Assembly: GCF_028816475.1 (NCBI RefSeq)
Contig: NZ_CP118247.1
Location: 2,844,001 to 2,908,000, forward strand
From: Devosia rhodophyticola
Lineage (GTDB): Bacteria; Pseudomonadota; Alphaproteobacteria; Rhizobiales; Devosiaceae
Length of the DNA: 64,000 nt
Reading direction: 5' to 3'
How positions within the stretch are numbered: position 1 is the stretch's first letter; each line of letters begins with the position of its first letter. Positions 53,966-62,824 of this stretch are shown one piece after another. The position numbers and the translations under genes were made by a program. The notes beneath the pieces were generated by a model that had not been told where the DNA came from, made no database searches, and was given only the letters and a program-made list of their open reading frames with translations.

Positions 53966-55552
53966 TTACCATCCTGTAAGCGCGATTTCCCGGTCTATGC
54001 CGATGTTTTCAAGAAAGGTCCGGTCGTGGCTGACAATCACCAGGGCACCGTCGTAGCCGCGTAGGCCTGATTCGACCGCTTCGATTGCTGTTAAATCGAG
54101 ATGATTTGTCGGCTCGTCCAGGATCAACAGTTGCGGCGGCGTGCCACCGCCAATAGTGGCGGCCAGCGCTGCACGCAACAATTCGCCACCGCTTAAAGTG
54201 TCGACAATCTGCAAGGCGGCGTCGGCTCGGAAACTGAAGCGGGCCAAGGCGGCACGGCAGGCGTTTTCGTCATCCTCGGGATTGAGGGCACGGAAATTGT
54301 CGCGGATGGACTGGCGCGGGTCCAGAACGCTTGCCACTTGATCAAGCAGCGCAAATCGGCAGTGAATTGTTGCCGACCCGCTGTTTGGTGTCAGTTGACC
54401 CGTGAGCAAGCGCAGTAGCGTTGATTTTCCAACTCCATTTTGGCCGGTAATGGCAACACGTTCGGGGCCAATCAATGAGAATGAAAGTTCGTTGATGATT
54501 GGGGTGTCGGGATCGGGGCCACCGGACAGTTGCGCGCAGGTAATGACGGTCTTGCTGCCGGGGAGGTTGGTCGGCGTCAAAGTCACACTCAGAGGCGTCA
54601 TGATTTCAACCTGACTGCGAGCAGCTTCCAGCTTGCTGGTAGCCTCCTGTCGTTGTTTGCCGGCGAGGCGCGCGTTTTCGGCGCTTGTATTTTCGGCGTT
54701 GTTCTTCCTTGCCCCCAAAAGGATACGTGGTGCTCCGCCTCGTTTGGCCAGGCGGGCGCCGACGCTGGATTTGCGATCGTTGCGCTCCGTCTGCACCTGT
54801 CGTTTGCGATCGATCTGGGCGAGTTCGCGGTCAGCGGTTGCCAGATCGTGTTGTCGGGCCGCTAATTCGATGGCCTTACGCTCGGCGTAATGGTGCCAAT
54901 TGCCGCCATAGGTTGTGGCAGAAATGGCCGTTAGTTCGACAATGGAGTCCATCTGAGTCAGCAAGGACCGGTCATGGCTGACAATAATGGCACCGCCGCG
55001 CCAATTGGCCAGGAAACGTGAGAGGGCGGCTCGTCCGTCAGCGTCGAGGTTATTGGTCGGTTCATCGAGCAGAATGAAATCGGGGCGGGCCAATATAAGC
55101 GCCGCCATGGCGAGGCGGGTTCGCTGCCCGCCGCTCAGGCTGGAGAGGGGGCGTTGAGGGGTGATGTCGGCCAGACCGATTTGGGACGTCGCTGCCGCCA
55201 TGCGGTCGGGTAGGGTCCAATCGGCGTTGGCGGCATCCTCGAGCGTTCCGGTTCCCGCTTCGAGCCGTGCAAGTCGGGCAAGATCAGGGGTTATACAAAG
55301 TAGATCCGCCACTGTTGCGTCATCGACATGGGCGGTTTGGCGCAAAATACCCAATGTGCCGGATGTGGCAATCGCACCGCTTGCTGGGGCGTGTTCACCC
55401 AATATCAGTTGGAGCAGGGTGGATTTTCCGACGCCATTGCGTCCGATGAGGCCCGTTCGCTGTCTGGTGAAGCTTAGGTCCAGTCCGTCAAACAGGCGGT
55501 GCCCGTCAGGGGTAGCGTAGGCGAGATTCTTGATTGTTATGGATGCAGGCAT
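53966..55552 (-). CDS. ABC-F family ATPase (ribosome-associated type)
   Basis: 528 residues, two ABC domains and no membrane part. Domain 1: GLIGRNGVGKSTLLQLI, LSSLSGGQRTRLAMAALIL, FILLDEPTNNLDADG. Domain 2: AITGQNGVGKSTLLRLLTG, DTLSGGELLRAALAATI, LLILDEPTNHLDL. A charged linker of about 80 residues joins them (ELAARQHDLATADRELAQIDRKRQVQTERNDRK). ABC-F proteins act on the ribosome in translation or antibiotic protection; this member's role is unknown. A 33-codon frame overlaps its start (see findings). Confidence 0.92.
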   Translation of the reverse strand: MPASITIKNLAYATPDGHRLFDGLDLSFTRQRTGLIGRNGVGKSTLLQLILGEHAPASGAIATSGTLGILRQTAHVDDATVADLLCITPDLARLARLEAGTGTLEDAANADWTLPDRMAAATSQIGLADITPQRPLSSLSGGQRTRLAMAALILARPDFILLDEPTNNLDADGRAALSRFLANWRGGAIIVSHDRSLLTQMDSIVELTAISATTYGGNWHHYAERKAIELAARQHDLATADRELAQIDRKRQVQTERNDRKSSVGARLAKRGGAPRILLGARKNNAENTSAENARLAGKQRQEATSKLEAARSQVEIMTPLSVTLTPTNLPGSKTVITCAQLSGGPDPDTPIINELSFSLIGPERVAITGQNGVGKSTLLRLLTGQLTPNSGSATIHCRFALLDQVASVLDPRQSIRDNFRALNPEDDENACRAALARFSFRADAALQIVDTLSGGELLRAALAATIGGGTPPQLLILDEPTNHLDLTAIEAVESGLRGYDGALVIVSHDRTFLENIGIDREIALTGW

Positions 55553-55687
55553 GGTTGGATTCCAGATGGTCGATGCGGGCGAAGCATTCGTTCATCGTGA
55601 AATCCATTGGAACCGTCCGGTCAGTGCTGCAATGGTTGGAATTTAGGTGATACCCGTTTTGAGTCAAGTAGCGCCGTCGCGCTGTCG

Positions 55688-57176
55688 TCAGAGATAGCGC
55701 TTTCGCAGATGGGCTTTGAAATGGGCGGCATTGAGCGGTTCGCCGGTAGCGCGGGTGATCAGGTCCGGCGTCGAATAACGGGAGGCCTGCGACCAGATGT
55801 TGTCGGCGCGCCATTGATTGATCGCCGTGAAGTCGCCCTTGGCTATGGTTGAACCGAGGTCGGGCTGCGCTCGTTCCAGCGCGGCCCATTGCTGTGCGGC
55901 GATCATGGCGCCGAGCGTATAACTGGGAAAATATCCGAAGGCGCCGCCGGGCCAGTGAACGTCCTGCATCGGGCCATCCTTAGGATCGGACAGAGTTGAA
56001 ATGCCGAGGTATTCGGTCATCTTGGCATCCCATGCTTCGGGGATATGGCTGGCTTCCAGCTTGCCGTTGACCAAGTCCTGTTCCAGCTCATAGCGAAGGA
56101 TGACATGGAGCGGGTAGGTGACCTCATCGGCATCGACCCGGATATAGCCCCGCTGGACAAAATTCACTCGGGCCAGAATATCGGTGATGTCCCAGCCAGC
56201 GACTGCGTCATCGCCCATATGCTTGCGAACCAGTGGCAAGGCGAATTCCCAGAACTGGGGACTTCGGGCCAGTTGCATTTCAACAAACAGCGACTGGCTC
56301 TCGTGAATGCCCATGCCACGCCCCTTGCCCAGCGGCCAATGCGACCATTCGCCGGGTAATCCCTTGTTCATAAAGAGCGTGGCCGGTTTCGTGCAGCACG
56401 CCCATCAGGGAGGACAGGAACTCATCAGTGCGGTAGCGGGTAGTCATGCGCACATCGGTCGGCACACCGCCGCAGAAGGGATGGTGCGAAACGGCCAGAC
56501 TGCCATGGGTGAAGTCAAAGCCGACGGCGCGCATTGCAGCCAGGCCAAGTTCGCGCTGATGTTCGATGGGGAAGGGGCCCTGCAGCGTCTTGAGAGGGCG
56601 TTTGGCCAGTCGTTCTTCCTGAGCAGCGATCGCCTCGGGGACGAAGCCCTTGAGGAAGGTTTTGAGGTCGGCAAAGACGGTGTCTAGCTGAGCGGTGCGA
56701 TTGCCCGGATCGAACTGATCCATCAGCGCATCATATGGCGCAAGATCAAGGGCGTCGGCGCGCAATTGCGCTTCTTCGCGCACCAGCGAGACGACGCCTT
56801 CAAGTGCTGGCAGAAAGCTGGTCCAGTCCCCGGTCGGGCGCAGTTGCCGCCAAAGTTGTTCGGATCGCATGGTTGCTGCGGTTTTGCGCTCAACAAACTC
56901 GGTGGGTAGGCAGGTGTCGCTGATATAGGTACGGCGAAATTCGTCGAGCGCCAGTTGCTGGTCCACGGTTTCGGCCTTGGCCGCGTCGAGCCAATCGGCT
57001 ATTTCGGGCGCGGTGGACTGGGCGTGATACATGCCCGCCAAATTGGCCATGGCCTCGGCGCGCTTTTCACCGCCGCCGACTGCCATGTGCGTGGCTTCAT
57101 CGGCACCCAGAATGGACAGAGCGTGTTCCAGCGCTTCGAGGCGGTGGCCGAGGGCGTCGAGTTTGGCAAAGGACAT
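55688..57176 (-). pseudogene. M32 family carboxypeptidase (Taq type), frameshifted
   Basis: Two frames make one protein of about 495 residues, the normal M32 length. The 5' part starts at ATG 57176 (GGAG 7 bases upstream) and carries the zinc-binding HETGH at residues 262-266 (VLHETGHALYEQG). The next family residues, LPGEWSHWPLGKGRGMGIHESQSLFVEMQLARS, including the conserved HESQS glutamate region, continue in another frame. The switch is at the CCC of 56361-56363 (plus strand): one base too many. It would be a cytosolic metallocarboxypeptidase. Real mutation or sequencing error cannot be told apart here. Confidence 0.85.
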
Positions 57177-57239
57177 TATGGGCTCCGGAATCGGGCCCGA
57201 GATTTCTCATAACTTACGCCCCGGGGCAAGCGGGGGCGG

Positions 57240-57413
57240 TTACTCATTCTCCTCCGGGGTCGATCCGCTCTTGCCCGTATTGGATCTGCCGACCAGACCA
57301 ATTGCGATGCCGAATGCCACGCCGATGCCAATTCCCATGGCGATATTGTCCGTTGTCACGCCAATACCGGCCCCGATTGCGATGCCAATGGCTATGCTGG
57401 TCCCAAATTTCAT
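57240..57413 (-). CDS. Small glycine-zipper membrane protein
   Basis: 57 residues from ATG 57413 with AGGAG 7 bases upstream. Nearly all of residues 5-42 is Gly/Ala/Ile in a repetitive glycine-zipper pattern (IAIGIAIGAGIGVTTDNIAMGIGIGVAFGIAIGLV), probably one hairpin of two membrane helices, followed by a polar tail. No function known; similar small proteins occur widely as hypothetical genes. Confidence 0.6.
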   Translation of the reverse strand: MKFGTSIAIGIAIGAGIGVTTDNIAMGIGIGVAFGIAIGLVGRSNTGKSGSTPEENE

Positions 57414-57474
57414 GTATCTGCTCCTAGCTGTTTGTGGGTAAACCGGCAGGGCGTGGCGGAGTTCCAAAAATAAA

Positions 57475-57502
57475 AGAGGCGCAGCCGGGGGACTGCGCCT
57501 CT
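57475..57502 (-). terminator. Terminator of the flgFGAH operon
   Basis: AGAGGCGCAG / CTGCGCCTCT stem with an 8-base loop, followed on the minus strand by TTTTATTTTT, 105 bases beyond the flgH stop. Confidence 0.88.
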
Positions 57503-57606
57503 GGGTGGTGTCTCTATTCTGGAGGCACCAATGGCAGTTTCCTTCTGGAGCGTGCCGAGAACCCTGATGCACCAATTGGGGGAGTGCGCAGCAGGGAAAT
57601 TTTCAA

Positions 57607-58341
57607 TCAGAATGGCAGGATGGCATCGAGGACTTGCTGGCCATAGCGCGGCTGCTGCACATCGGTGATCTGACCGCGTCCGCCGTAGGCGATGCGGGCC
57701 TCGGCAATCTTGGACGATGGGATGGTGTTGTTGGCCTGAATATCGGACGGGCGAACGATGCCGGCAACGATCAGGTCGCGCACTTCGAAATTGACCCGCA
57801 CTTCCTGATGGCCTTCGATCACCAGATTGCCATTGGGCAGGACCTGGGTGACGACGGCGGCGACCGAGGTGGTCAGGCTTTCAGCCCGATTGACCGAGCC
57901 ATTGCCGGCGTCCTTGGTGCCTGAATTGAGATCAATGGCAGCGGAAGGATCAATGCTGGGGGCCAGATTGCCGACCGCGGCACCGAAGATGCCGCCCATG
58001 CCCGCGGAATTTGTCGAGGTGCGGGCGCGCTGGGTGGAATTGTTGATCTTGGCGCTATCATCGATGGTGACCATGACGGTCAGGATATCGCCAATGCGGT
58101 GGGCCCGTTCGTCCTTGAAAAAGCCCTTGGCCGAGGTGCGATAAAGCGAATTGGCCTGATATGTATCCTGAATTGCCTCGGGCATGGGCATGCGCACCGG
58201 CCGATAGCCTGCCGCAGTTGTCGGATCGGAAATTGCGGTGAGCGCTGGAGCCTGGCCGACGTTGGCGAGACGATCCATTGTGCCGCAGGCCCCGAGCATG
58301 CCGGTCAATGTCAGGAGTGTTGCGATTTTCAGAGCGTTCAT
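57607..58341 (-). CDS. flgH: Flagellar L-ring lipoprotein FlgH
   Basis: 244 residues with a lipoprotein signal (LLTLTGMLGACGTMDRL, lipobox LGAC). Motifs: NSLYRTSAKGFFKDERAHRIGDILTVMVTIDDSAKINNSTQRAR and VLPNGNLVIEGHQEVRVNFEVRDLIVAGIVRPSDIQANNTIPSSKIAEARIAYGGRG. It forms the outer-membrane L ring. Last gene of flgF-flgG-flgA-flgH, 22 bases after flgA. Confidence 0.95.
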   Translation of the reverse strand: MNALKIATLLTLTGMLGACGTMDRLANVGQAPALTAISDPTTAAGYRPVRMPMPEAIQDTYQANSLYRTSAKGFFKDERAHRIGDILTVMVTIDDSAKINNSTQRARTSTNSAGMGGIFGAAVGNLAPSIDPSAAIDLNSGTKDAGNGSVNRAESLTTSVAAVVTQVLPNGNLVIEGHQEVRVNFEVRDLIVAGIVRPSDIQANNTIPSSKIAEARIAYGGRGQITDVQQPRYGQQVLDAILPF

Positions 58342-58363
58342 GGCTTAAATCTCCTGCGGCGGC

Positions 58364-59311
58364 TTAAAGCTGCGCCAGATTTGTTGGCGCGCTGGCGATT
58401 TCGACGGCACCGGGGGCGGTCGCGGTGGCTGATACCACCCGGTTGGACATAAGGTTGAGGACCTGTACCGGTTCGCCGGGTGCTGCACTGCCCAAAGCCT
58501 GGCCCTTGACGGTCAGGGTCATTGGACCCTTGCGGAAATAGATGGTGACGAACTGATTGCGCGCGATCAGTTGGGCGATGGCGACATCGGCGGGTTTGAG
58601 CAACATGCCTTCGCGGCTCTGGCGCTGCAGTTGCTTGCCGACCAGTTGATCCAGAGACGCGAAACCGGTGGACTCGGCATATTTGAGGGGCACGGGGCGC
58701 ATGATTATGTCCTGCTTGGACAGGATTGTGCCTGCGGCGAGGTTGGCGGCCAAATGGGGAGCCGGGATCATCAGATCAATGGTGCCTGTGACATTTAGCG
58801 GAACTGCAATGCCCGAAATCAGGAACTGGGCGGTAAAGGCGCCGTTTTCCGGCAGATAGCGCAGATTTACCAGCGTTACCGGCGTCCCGACCACTTCGGC
58901 GTTGATCGGGGTAATGGGCTGGGAAAATATCGTCTGAGCCGTCATGCCGGTTGTCAGAATGCCCTTGGCCTTCAAATTGGCAGCAATCAGCTGGGTCAGT
59001 TTTTGCTCATCGACCACAGAGGCTTTGCGCATGACACGGACGTTGACGACGCCTGCAGTATCAAAGCTCTCAAGGCCAATTCGGGCTGCGGCGGCCTTGA
59101 TTGCGTCAAGCGGCACCATGCCTGCAGTGCCCGGCCTGGGTGCGCGAAATAGCGGCGCTTCGGCAAGAATGCCGGCGTCGTCGAACATGTCGCCGACGGT
59201 CACGACCTGGGAAGCGACGTTGACTTCTGCCCTGAGAACCGGAGCCGCATAAGCTGCTGCGCTCATCAATGCACCCAGTGCAAGTGCGGCGATCGCTTTG
59301 TGAATGAACAT
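58364..59311 (-). CDS. flgA: Flagella basal body P-ring formation protein FlgA
   Basis: 315 residues with signal peptide (MFIHKAIAALALGALMSAAAYAA). The C-terminal SAF-like domain (LAAGTILSKQDIIMRPVPLKY..., QLVGKQLQRQSREGMLLKPADV..., VTIYFRKGPMTLTVKGQALGSAAPGEPVQVLN) is diagnostic. It is a periplasmic chaperone for FlgI. It lies 14 bases after flgG. Confidence 0.92.
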   Translation of the reverse strand: MFIHKAIAALALGALMSAAAYAAPVLRAEVNVASQVVTVGDMFDDAGILAEAPLFRAPRPGTAGMVPLDAIKAAAARIGLESFDTAGVVNVRVMRKASVVDEQKLTQLIAANLKAKGILTTGMTAQTIFSQPITPINAEVVGTPVTLVNLRYLPENGAFTAQFLISGIAVPLNVTGTIDLMIPAPHLAANLAAGTILSKQDIIMRPVPLKYAESTGFASLDQLVGKQLQRQSREGMLLKPADVAIAQLIARNQFVTIYFRKGPMTLTVKGQALGSAAPGEPVQVLNLMSNRVVSATATAPGAVEIASAPTNLAQL

Positions 59312-59325
59312 GACTATGGCTCCTA

Positions 59326-60111
59326 TCAGCGCATCTGGCTGGTCGACTGCATCATCTCATCGGCACCTGAAATGACGCGGGCGTTCATTTCGTAGGCGCG
59401 TTGAGCGGCGATCAGATCAGCAATTTCTGTGACAGAATTGACGTTACTCATTTCAAGGTAACCCTGCAGAAGGTCGCCATTATTGTTGGAATTGGGCACG
59501 CCGATCTGGGCCGGACCGCTGGCGGCGGTTTCGACAAACAGATTGTCGCCAAGGGATTCGAGGCCCGACTTGTTGACGAAATTGGCCAACTGAAGCTGTC
59601 CCAATTGGGTCGGTGTCGATTCATTGTTGAGGTAGGCTTCAACAGTGCCGTTTGCGGAGACAGACAGCGATTTTGCGCTATCGGGTACCACGATGCCTGG
59701 CTGGATGGCATAGCCGTTGGCATTGGTGATCTGGCCGTTGCCATCGCGCTTGAACGAGCCGTCCCGTGTATAGGCGGTGCGGCCGTCAGGCATATCGACC
59801 ATAAAGAAACCGTCGCCACGAATGGCGATGTCGAGTTCGGCTTCGGTGGGATTAACGCTACCCTGGCTCATGACACGTGGGGTCGCTACGGTACGCACAC
59901 CAGAGCCGACTTCGAGCCCGGCAGGCAGGACTGTGCCCTGATCCGATGTCTGGGAGCCGGCGCGGCGATATTGCTGGTAGAGCAGATCCTGAAATTCGGC
60001 GCGCTGGCGCTTGTAGCCGGTGGTGCGCATGTTGGCGATATTGTTGGAGATCACTTCAACATTGCGTTCCTGGGCGCTCATGCCGGTCGATGCGATGTAC
60101 AGTGCTTTCAT
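59326..60111 (-). CDS. flgG: Flagellar distal rod protein FlgG
   Basis: 261 residues: MKALYIASTGMSAQERNVEVISNNIANMRTTGYKRQRAEFQDLLYQQ at the N-terminus and LEMSNVNSVTEIADLIAAQRAYEMNARVISGADEMMQSTSQMR at the C-terminus, the exact FlgG pattern. It lies 15 bases after flgF. Confidence 0.97.
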   Translation of the reverse strand: MKALYIASTGMSAQERNVEVISNNIANMRTTGYKRQRAEFQDLLYQQYRRAGSQTSDQGTVLPAGLEVGSGVRTVATPRVMSQGSVNPTEAELDIAIRGDGFFMVDMPDGRTAYTRDGSFKRDGNGQITNANGYAIQPGIVVPDSAKSLSVSANGTVEAYLNNESTPTQLGQLQLANFVNKSGLESLGDNLFVETAASGPAQIGVPNSNNNGDLLQGYLEMSNVNSVTEIADLIAAQRAYEMNARVISGADEMMQSTSQMR

Positions 60112-60126
60112 TGGGCGAACTCCTTA

Positions 60127-60867
60127 CTAAACGGACGCGGCGCCAAGGCGCTGGATGGCGGATTGGCGCATTTCGTCCTGCCGCTGCATGATCTGTGCAA
60201 TTGATTCATAGGACCGGGTGACGCGGATCATTTCAGCCATTTCGCTGACGCCGGTCACATTCGAGCGCTCGATGGCGCCCTGAACAACTGTTGTTCCGGT
60301 GTTGGGACCGGGCGTGCCGCCAGCATAAAGATTGCTGCCCTCGCGCGTCAGCGCCTGAGCATTGGGGAACTCGACGACCCGCAGTTTTCCCTTAATCCCG
60401 GCGCTGGTGGTTATGCTGCCGTTAGCTCCGATGGTAATGCCGGTTTCATCGGGGCTGAACTGGATCGGCCCGCCCTCGCCAAGCACTGGGTTGCCGCTGA
60501 GGTCGACCAGTGTGCCAGAACTGTCGATCTGAAATGCGCCGGACTTGGTCCAGCGTTCGCCGCCGGCGGTCTGGACGGCGAAAAAACCATCGCCATTGAG
60601 GGCCATATCGAGCGGGTTGCCGGTTTGGTTGATCGGGCCGCCGCTCAAATCATGCAGGGTCGCCCAATCCTGGACATAGGACAGAGGCTGATCCTGGCTG
60701 GGAAAATCACGGTCACGCGCTATGGGCATGACATATTGTTCAAACAGCACCTTTTCGGCCTTGAAGCCGGTGGTGTTGACGTTAGCCATGTTGTTGGCCA
60801 CGACGTCCATCTGCCGTTGCAGAGCCATCTGCCTTGATAGGCTGATCAGTTGCGCATTTTCGATCAT
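60127..60867 (-). CDS. flgF: Flagellar proximal rod protein FlgF
   Basis: 246 residues from ATG 60867: MIENAQLISLSRQMALQRQMDVVANNMANVNTTGFKAEKVLFEQYVMP, with the C-terminal SNVTGVSEMAEMIRVTRSYESIAQIMQRQDEMRQSAIQRLG. The open frame to 61083 runs through the promoter region and is rejected. First gene of the flgFGAH operon. Confidence 0.94.
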   Translation of the reverse strand: MIENAQLISLSRQMALQRQMDVVANNMANVNTTGFKAEKVLFEQYVMPIARDRDFPSQDQPLSYVQDWATLHDLSGGPINQTGNPLDMALNGDGFFAVQTAGGERWTKSGAFQIDSSGTLVDLSGNPVLGEGGPIQFSPDETGITIGANGSITTSAGIKGKLRVVEFPNAQALTREGSNLYAGGTPGPNTGTTVVQGAIERSNVTGVSEMAEMIRVTRSYESIAQIMQRQDEMRQSAIQRLGAASV

Positions 60868-60938
60868 GCGTGGTCCCCGAAGTCTTAATTCCCCGAAACG
60901 CCCTGCCTCCCCAGGCCTGATGTCTCGTAATTTACCTT

Positions 60939-60953
60939 GCAGAAACCATGCCA
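60939..60953 (-). promoter_or_regulatory. Sigma-54 promoter of the flgFGAH operon
   Basis: On the minus strand TGGCAT-GGTTT-CTGCA in the exact 12-bp GG/GC register, about 72-86 bases before the flgF ATG. Confidence 0.75.
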
Positions 60954-61029
60954 AACCGGAAACTTTAATAAAATCAGATATATAGCTTATCGGTCTGGTT
61001 ACGGTCGGCGAAACCGAACTGAATAGGCA

Positions 61030-61057
61030 GGCAGAAACTGCCCGGCAAAATCTGCCG
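61030..61057. promoter_or_regulatory. Tandem ftr-like sites between flgF and fliL
   Basis: GGCA-GAAAC-TGCC (61030-61042) directly followed by CGGCA-AAATC-TGCCG (61043-61057). The second is identical to the flgE site. Centres lie about 85 and 98 bp upstream of the flgF -24 element, close to the 94 bp seen at flgE. Confidence 0.7.
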
Positions 61058-61071
61058 CATTGGGTCAGATC

Positions 61072-61087
61072 GTAAGACTTCATTAAC
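61072..61087 (+). promoter_or_regulatory. CtrA-type box upstream of fliL
   Basis: GTAA-GACTTCA-TTAAC, one mismatch to TTAA-N7-TTAAC, 69 bases before the fliL ATG. In Caulobacter the fliLM operon is a CtrA-dependent early operon. Confidence 0.55.
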
Positions 61088-61155
61088 CAAGCGGCGATTA
61101 GCTGGTGGGGAGCCGGAATCGCCCGGATTTACTCTTAGGCGCAGGAATTGTTGTC

Positions 61156-61641
61156 ATGGCTGCCGAAGCGGAAATTGATGAAGCTGCGACCGAGGTCCCA
61201 AAGAGCAAGAAGAAGCTTTTCATCATTATCGGTGCCGCAGCTGCTGTGGTGGCGATTGCCGGGGCAGGGCTGTTTGTCGTACTTTCTGGCGGAAGTGAAT
61301 CCGCGCCCGACGAGGCCAGGGTCCTGGCCGCACATCAAAGCTTCATTTTCAATTTGCCGCCAATGACGGTCAACCTGAATACGGCAGGGGGCGATGAATC
61401 TTTTCTCAAGCTGACCGTTGCGCTGGAGGTGGCCAATGAAGAGGTCATGACCGAAATCCAGCCGCGCATGGCCAAGGTTGTCGATGCATTTCAGGTCTAT
61501 CTGCGTGAGTTGCGTAGGAGCGATCTTGAAGGATCGGCCGGCATTTATCGCCTCAAGGAAGAATTGCTGCGTCGTGTGAACGTGGCGATTTATCCCTCGA
61601 ATGTGGAGAGCATTCTGTTCAAAGAAATATTGGTCCAGTAA
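61156..61641 (+). CDS. fliL: Flagellar basal body-associated protein FliL
   Basis: 161 residues from ATG 61156. A cytoplasmic N-terminus, one transmembrane helix (LFIIIGAAAAVVAIAGAGLFVVLSG) and a periplasmic stomatin-like domain (FNLPPMTVNLNTAGGDESFLKLTVALEVANEEVMTEIQPRMAKVVDAFQVYLRELRRSDLEGSAGIYRLKEELLRRVNVAIYPSNVESILFKEILVQ). It supports stator function. fliM starts at the base after its stop. Confidence 0.94.
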   Translation: MAAEAEIDEAATEVPKSKKKLFIIIGAAAAVVAIAGAGLFVVLSGGSESAPDEARVLAAHQSFIFNLPPMTVNLNTAGGDESFLKLTVALEVANEEVMTEIQPRMAKVVDAFQVYLRELRRSDLEGSAGIYRLKEELLRRVNVAIYPSNVESILFKEILVQ

Positions 61642-62824
61642 ATGGCTGAGCCCAGCGATCAGGACAAATTGGCCGAAGACTGGAACGTTGGCGACGATGC
61701 GCCAGCGACTGCGGGCGGTGCGGCGGCTGGAGAAGCTGAAGCAGCCCCAGACGCGGCGGCTGAGTGGGCTGCAATGCTGGAAGCCGACCCCACCGGCGCG
61801 CTGGGGCCCGGCGAAGCTGACCGGGTATTAAACCAGGACGAGATCGATAGTCTCCTGGGATTTGATCCCAATGTTGGCGGCAATGTTGAGCTGACCGGGG
61901 TTCAGGCACTGATCAATTCGGCGCTGGTCAGCTACGAGCGGCTGCCTATGCTGGAAATCGTGTTTGACCGTCTGGTGCGGCTGGCGACAACGTCGCTGCG
62001 CAATTTTACCTCGGACAATGTGGAAGTTACATTGGATCTCGATTTCCTCGGTGCGGTTTGGCGATTACCTCAATTCCATACCGCTGCCCGCAATCCTGTC
62101 GGTGATCAAAGCCGAGGAATGGGAAAACTACGGCCTGCTGACTGTCGATTCCAGCCTGATTTACTCGATGATCGACGTTCTGCTGGGCGGACGACGCGTT
62201 TCAGGCAATGTTCGGGTGGAGGGGCGTCCCTATACGACTATTGAAATGGCGCTGGCGCGTCGCATGATCGAGGTAATCCTTGAGGATACCCACCGTGCAT
62301 TCGAGCCGGTGACGCAGGTCAATTTCAAGCTGGAGCGCATTGAGACCAACCCTCGCTTTGCGGCGATCTCCCGGCCTGCCAACGCGGCGATCCTGATCGA
62401 AATGCGTATCGAGATGGATGATCGCGGCGGCAAGATCGAAATTCTGTTGCCCTATGCAACGATTGAGCCGATTCGGGTGCAATTGCTGCAGATGTTCATG
62501 GGCGAAAAATTTGGACGTGACCCGATATGGGAAGGGCATCTGGCAACCGAGATTTATGCTGCCGATGTCGAAGTTTCCGCCATTCTGCACGAGCAGCAAT
62601 TGCCGCTATCGCGTGTTCTGGCGCTGGCACCGGGCGATACTGTTTTATTTGATCGCACCCCGAGCGAACCGATCCAGCTGCGCTGTGGCGATGTTGATCT
62701 GGCCGAGGCGATCATGGGGCATATCGGCAACAATGTTTCGGTTCGTGTGACCAGCCCTCTCAATCCGCCAAAAGTGACGATGGCGGGCTTTGAGGCACTC
62801 GATCAATCTATGGAAGGACGATGA
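61642..62824 (+). pseudogene. fliM: Flagellar motor switch protein FliM, frameshifted
   Basis: Two frames together give about 393 residues. The first carries VLNQDEIDSLLGFDP (about residues 62-76), the CheY-binding type helix, here preceded by an acidic, Ala-rich extension of some 60 residues, then ALINSALVSYERLPMLEIVFDRLVRLATTSLRNFTSDNVEVTLD. The rest (SISSVRFGDYLNSIPLPAILSVIKAEEWENYGLLTVDSSLIYSMIDVLLGGRR) continues in another frame from about 62038. GGATCTCGATTT would need one base fewer to read LDSISSVRF. Downstream reaches the normal FliM C-terminus. As written the first frame ends at 62244 after an unrelated tail. Confidence 0.85.
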
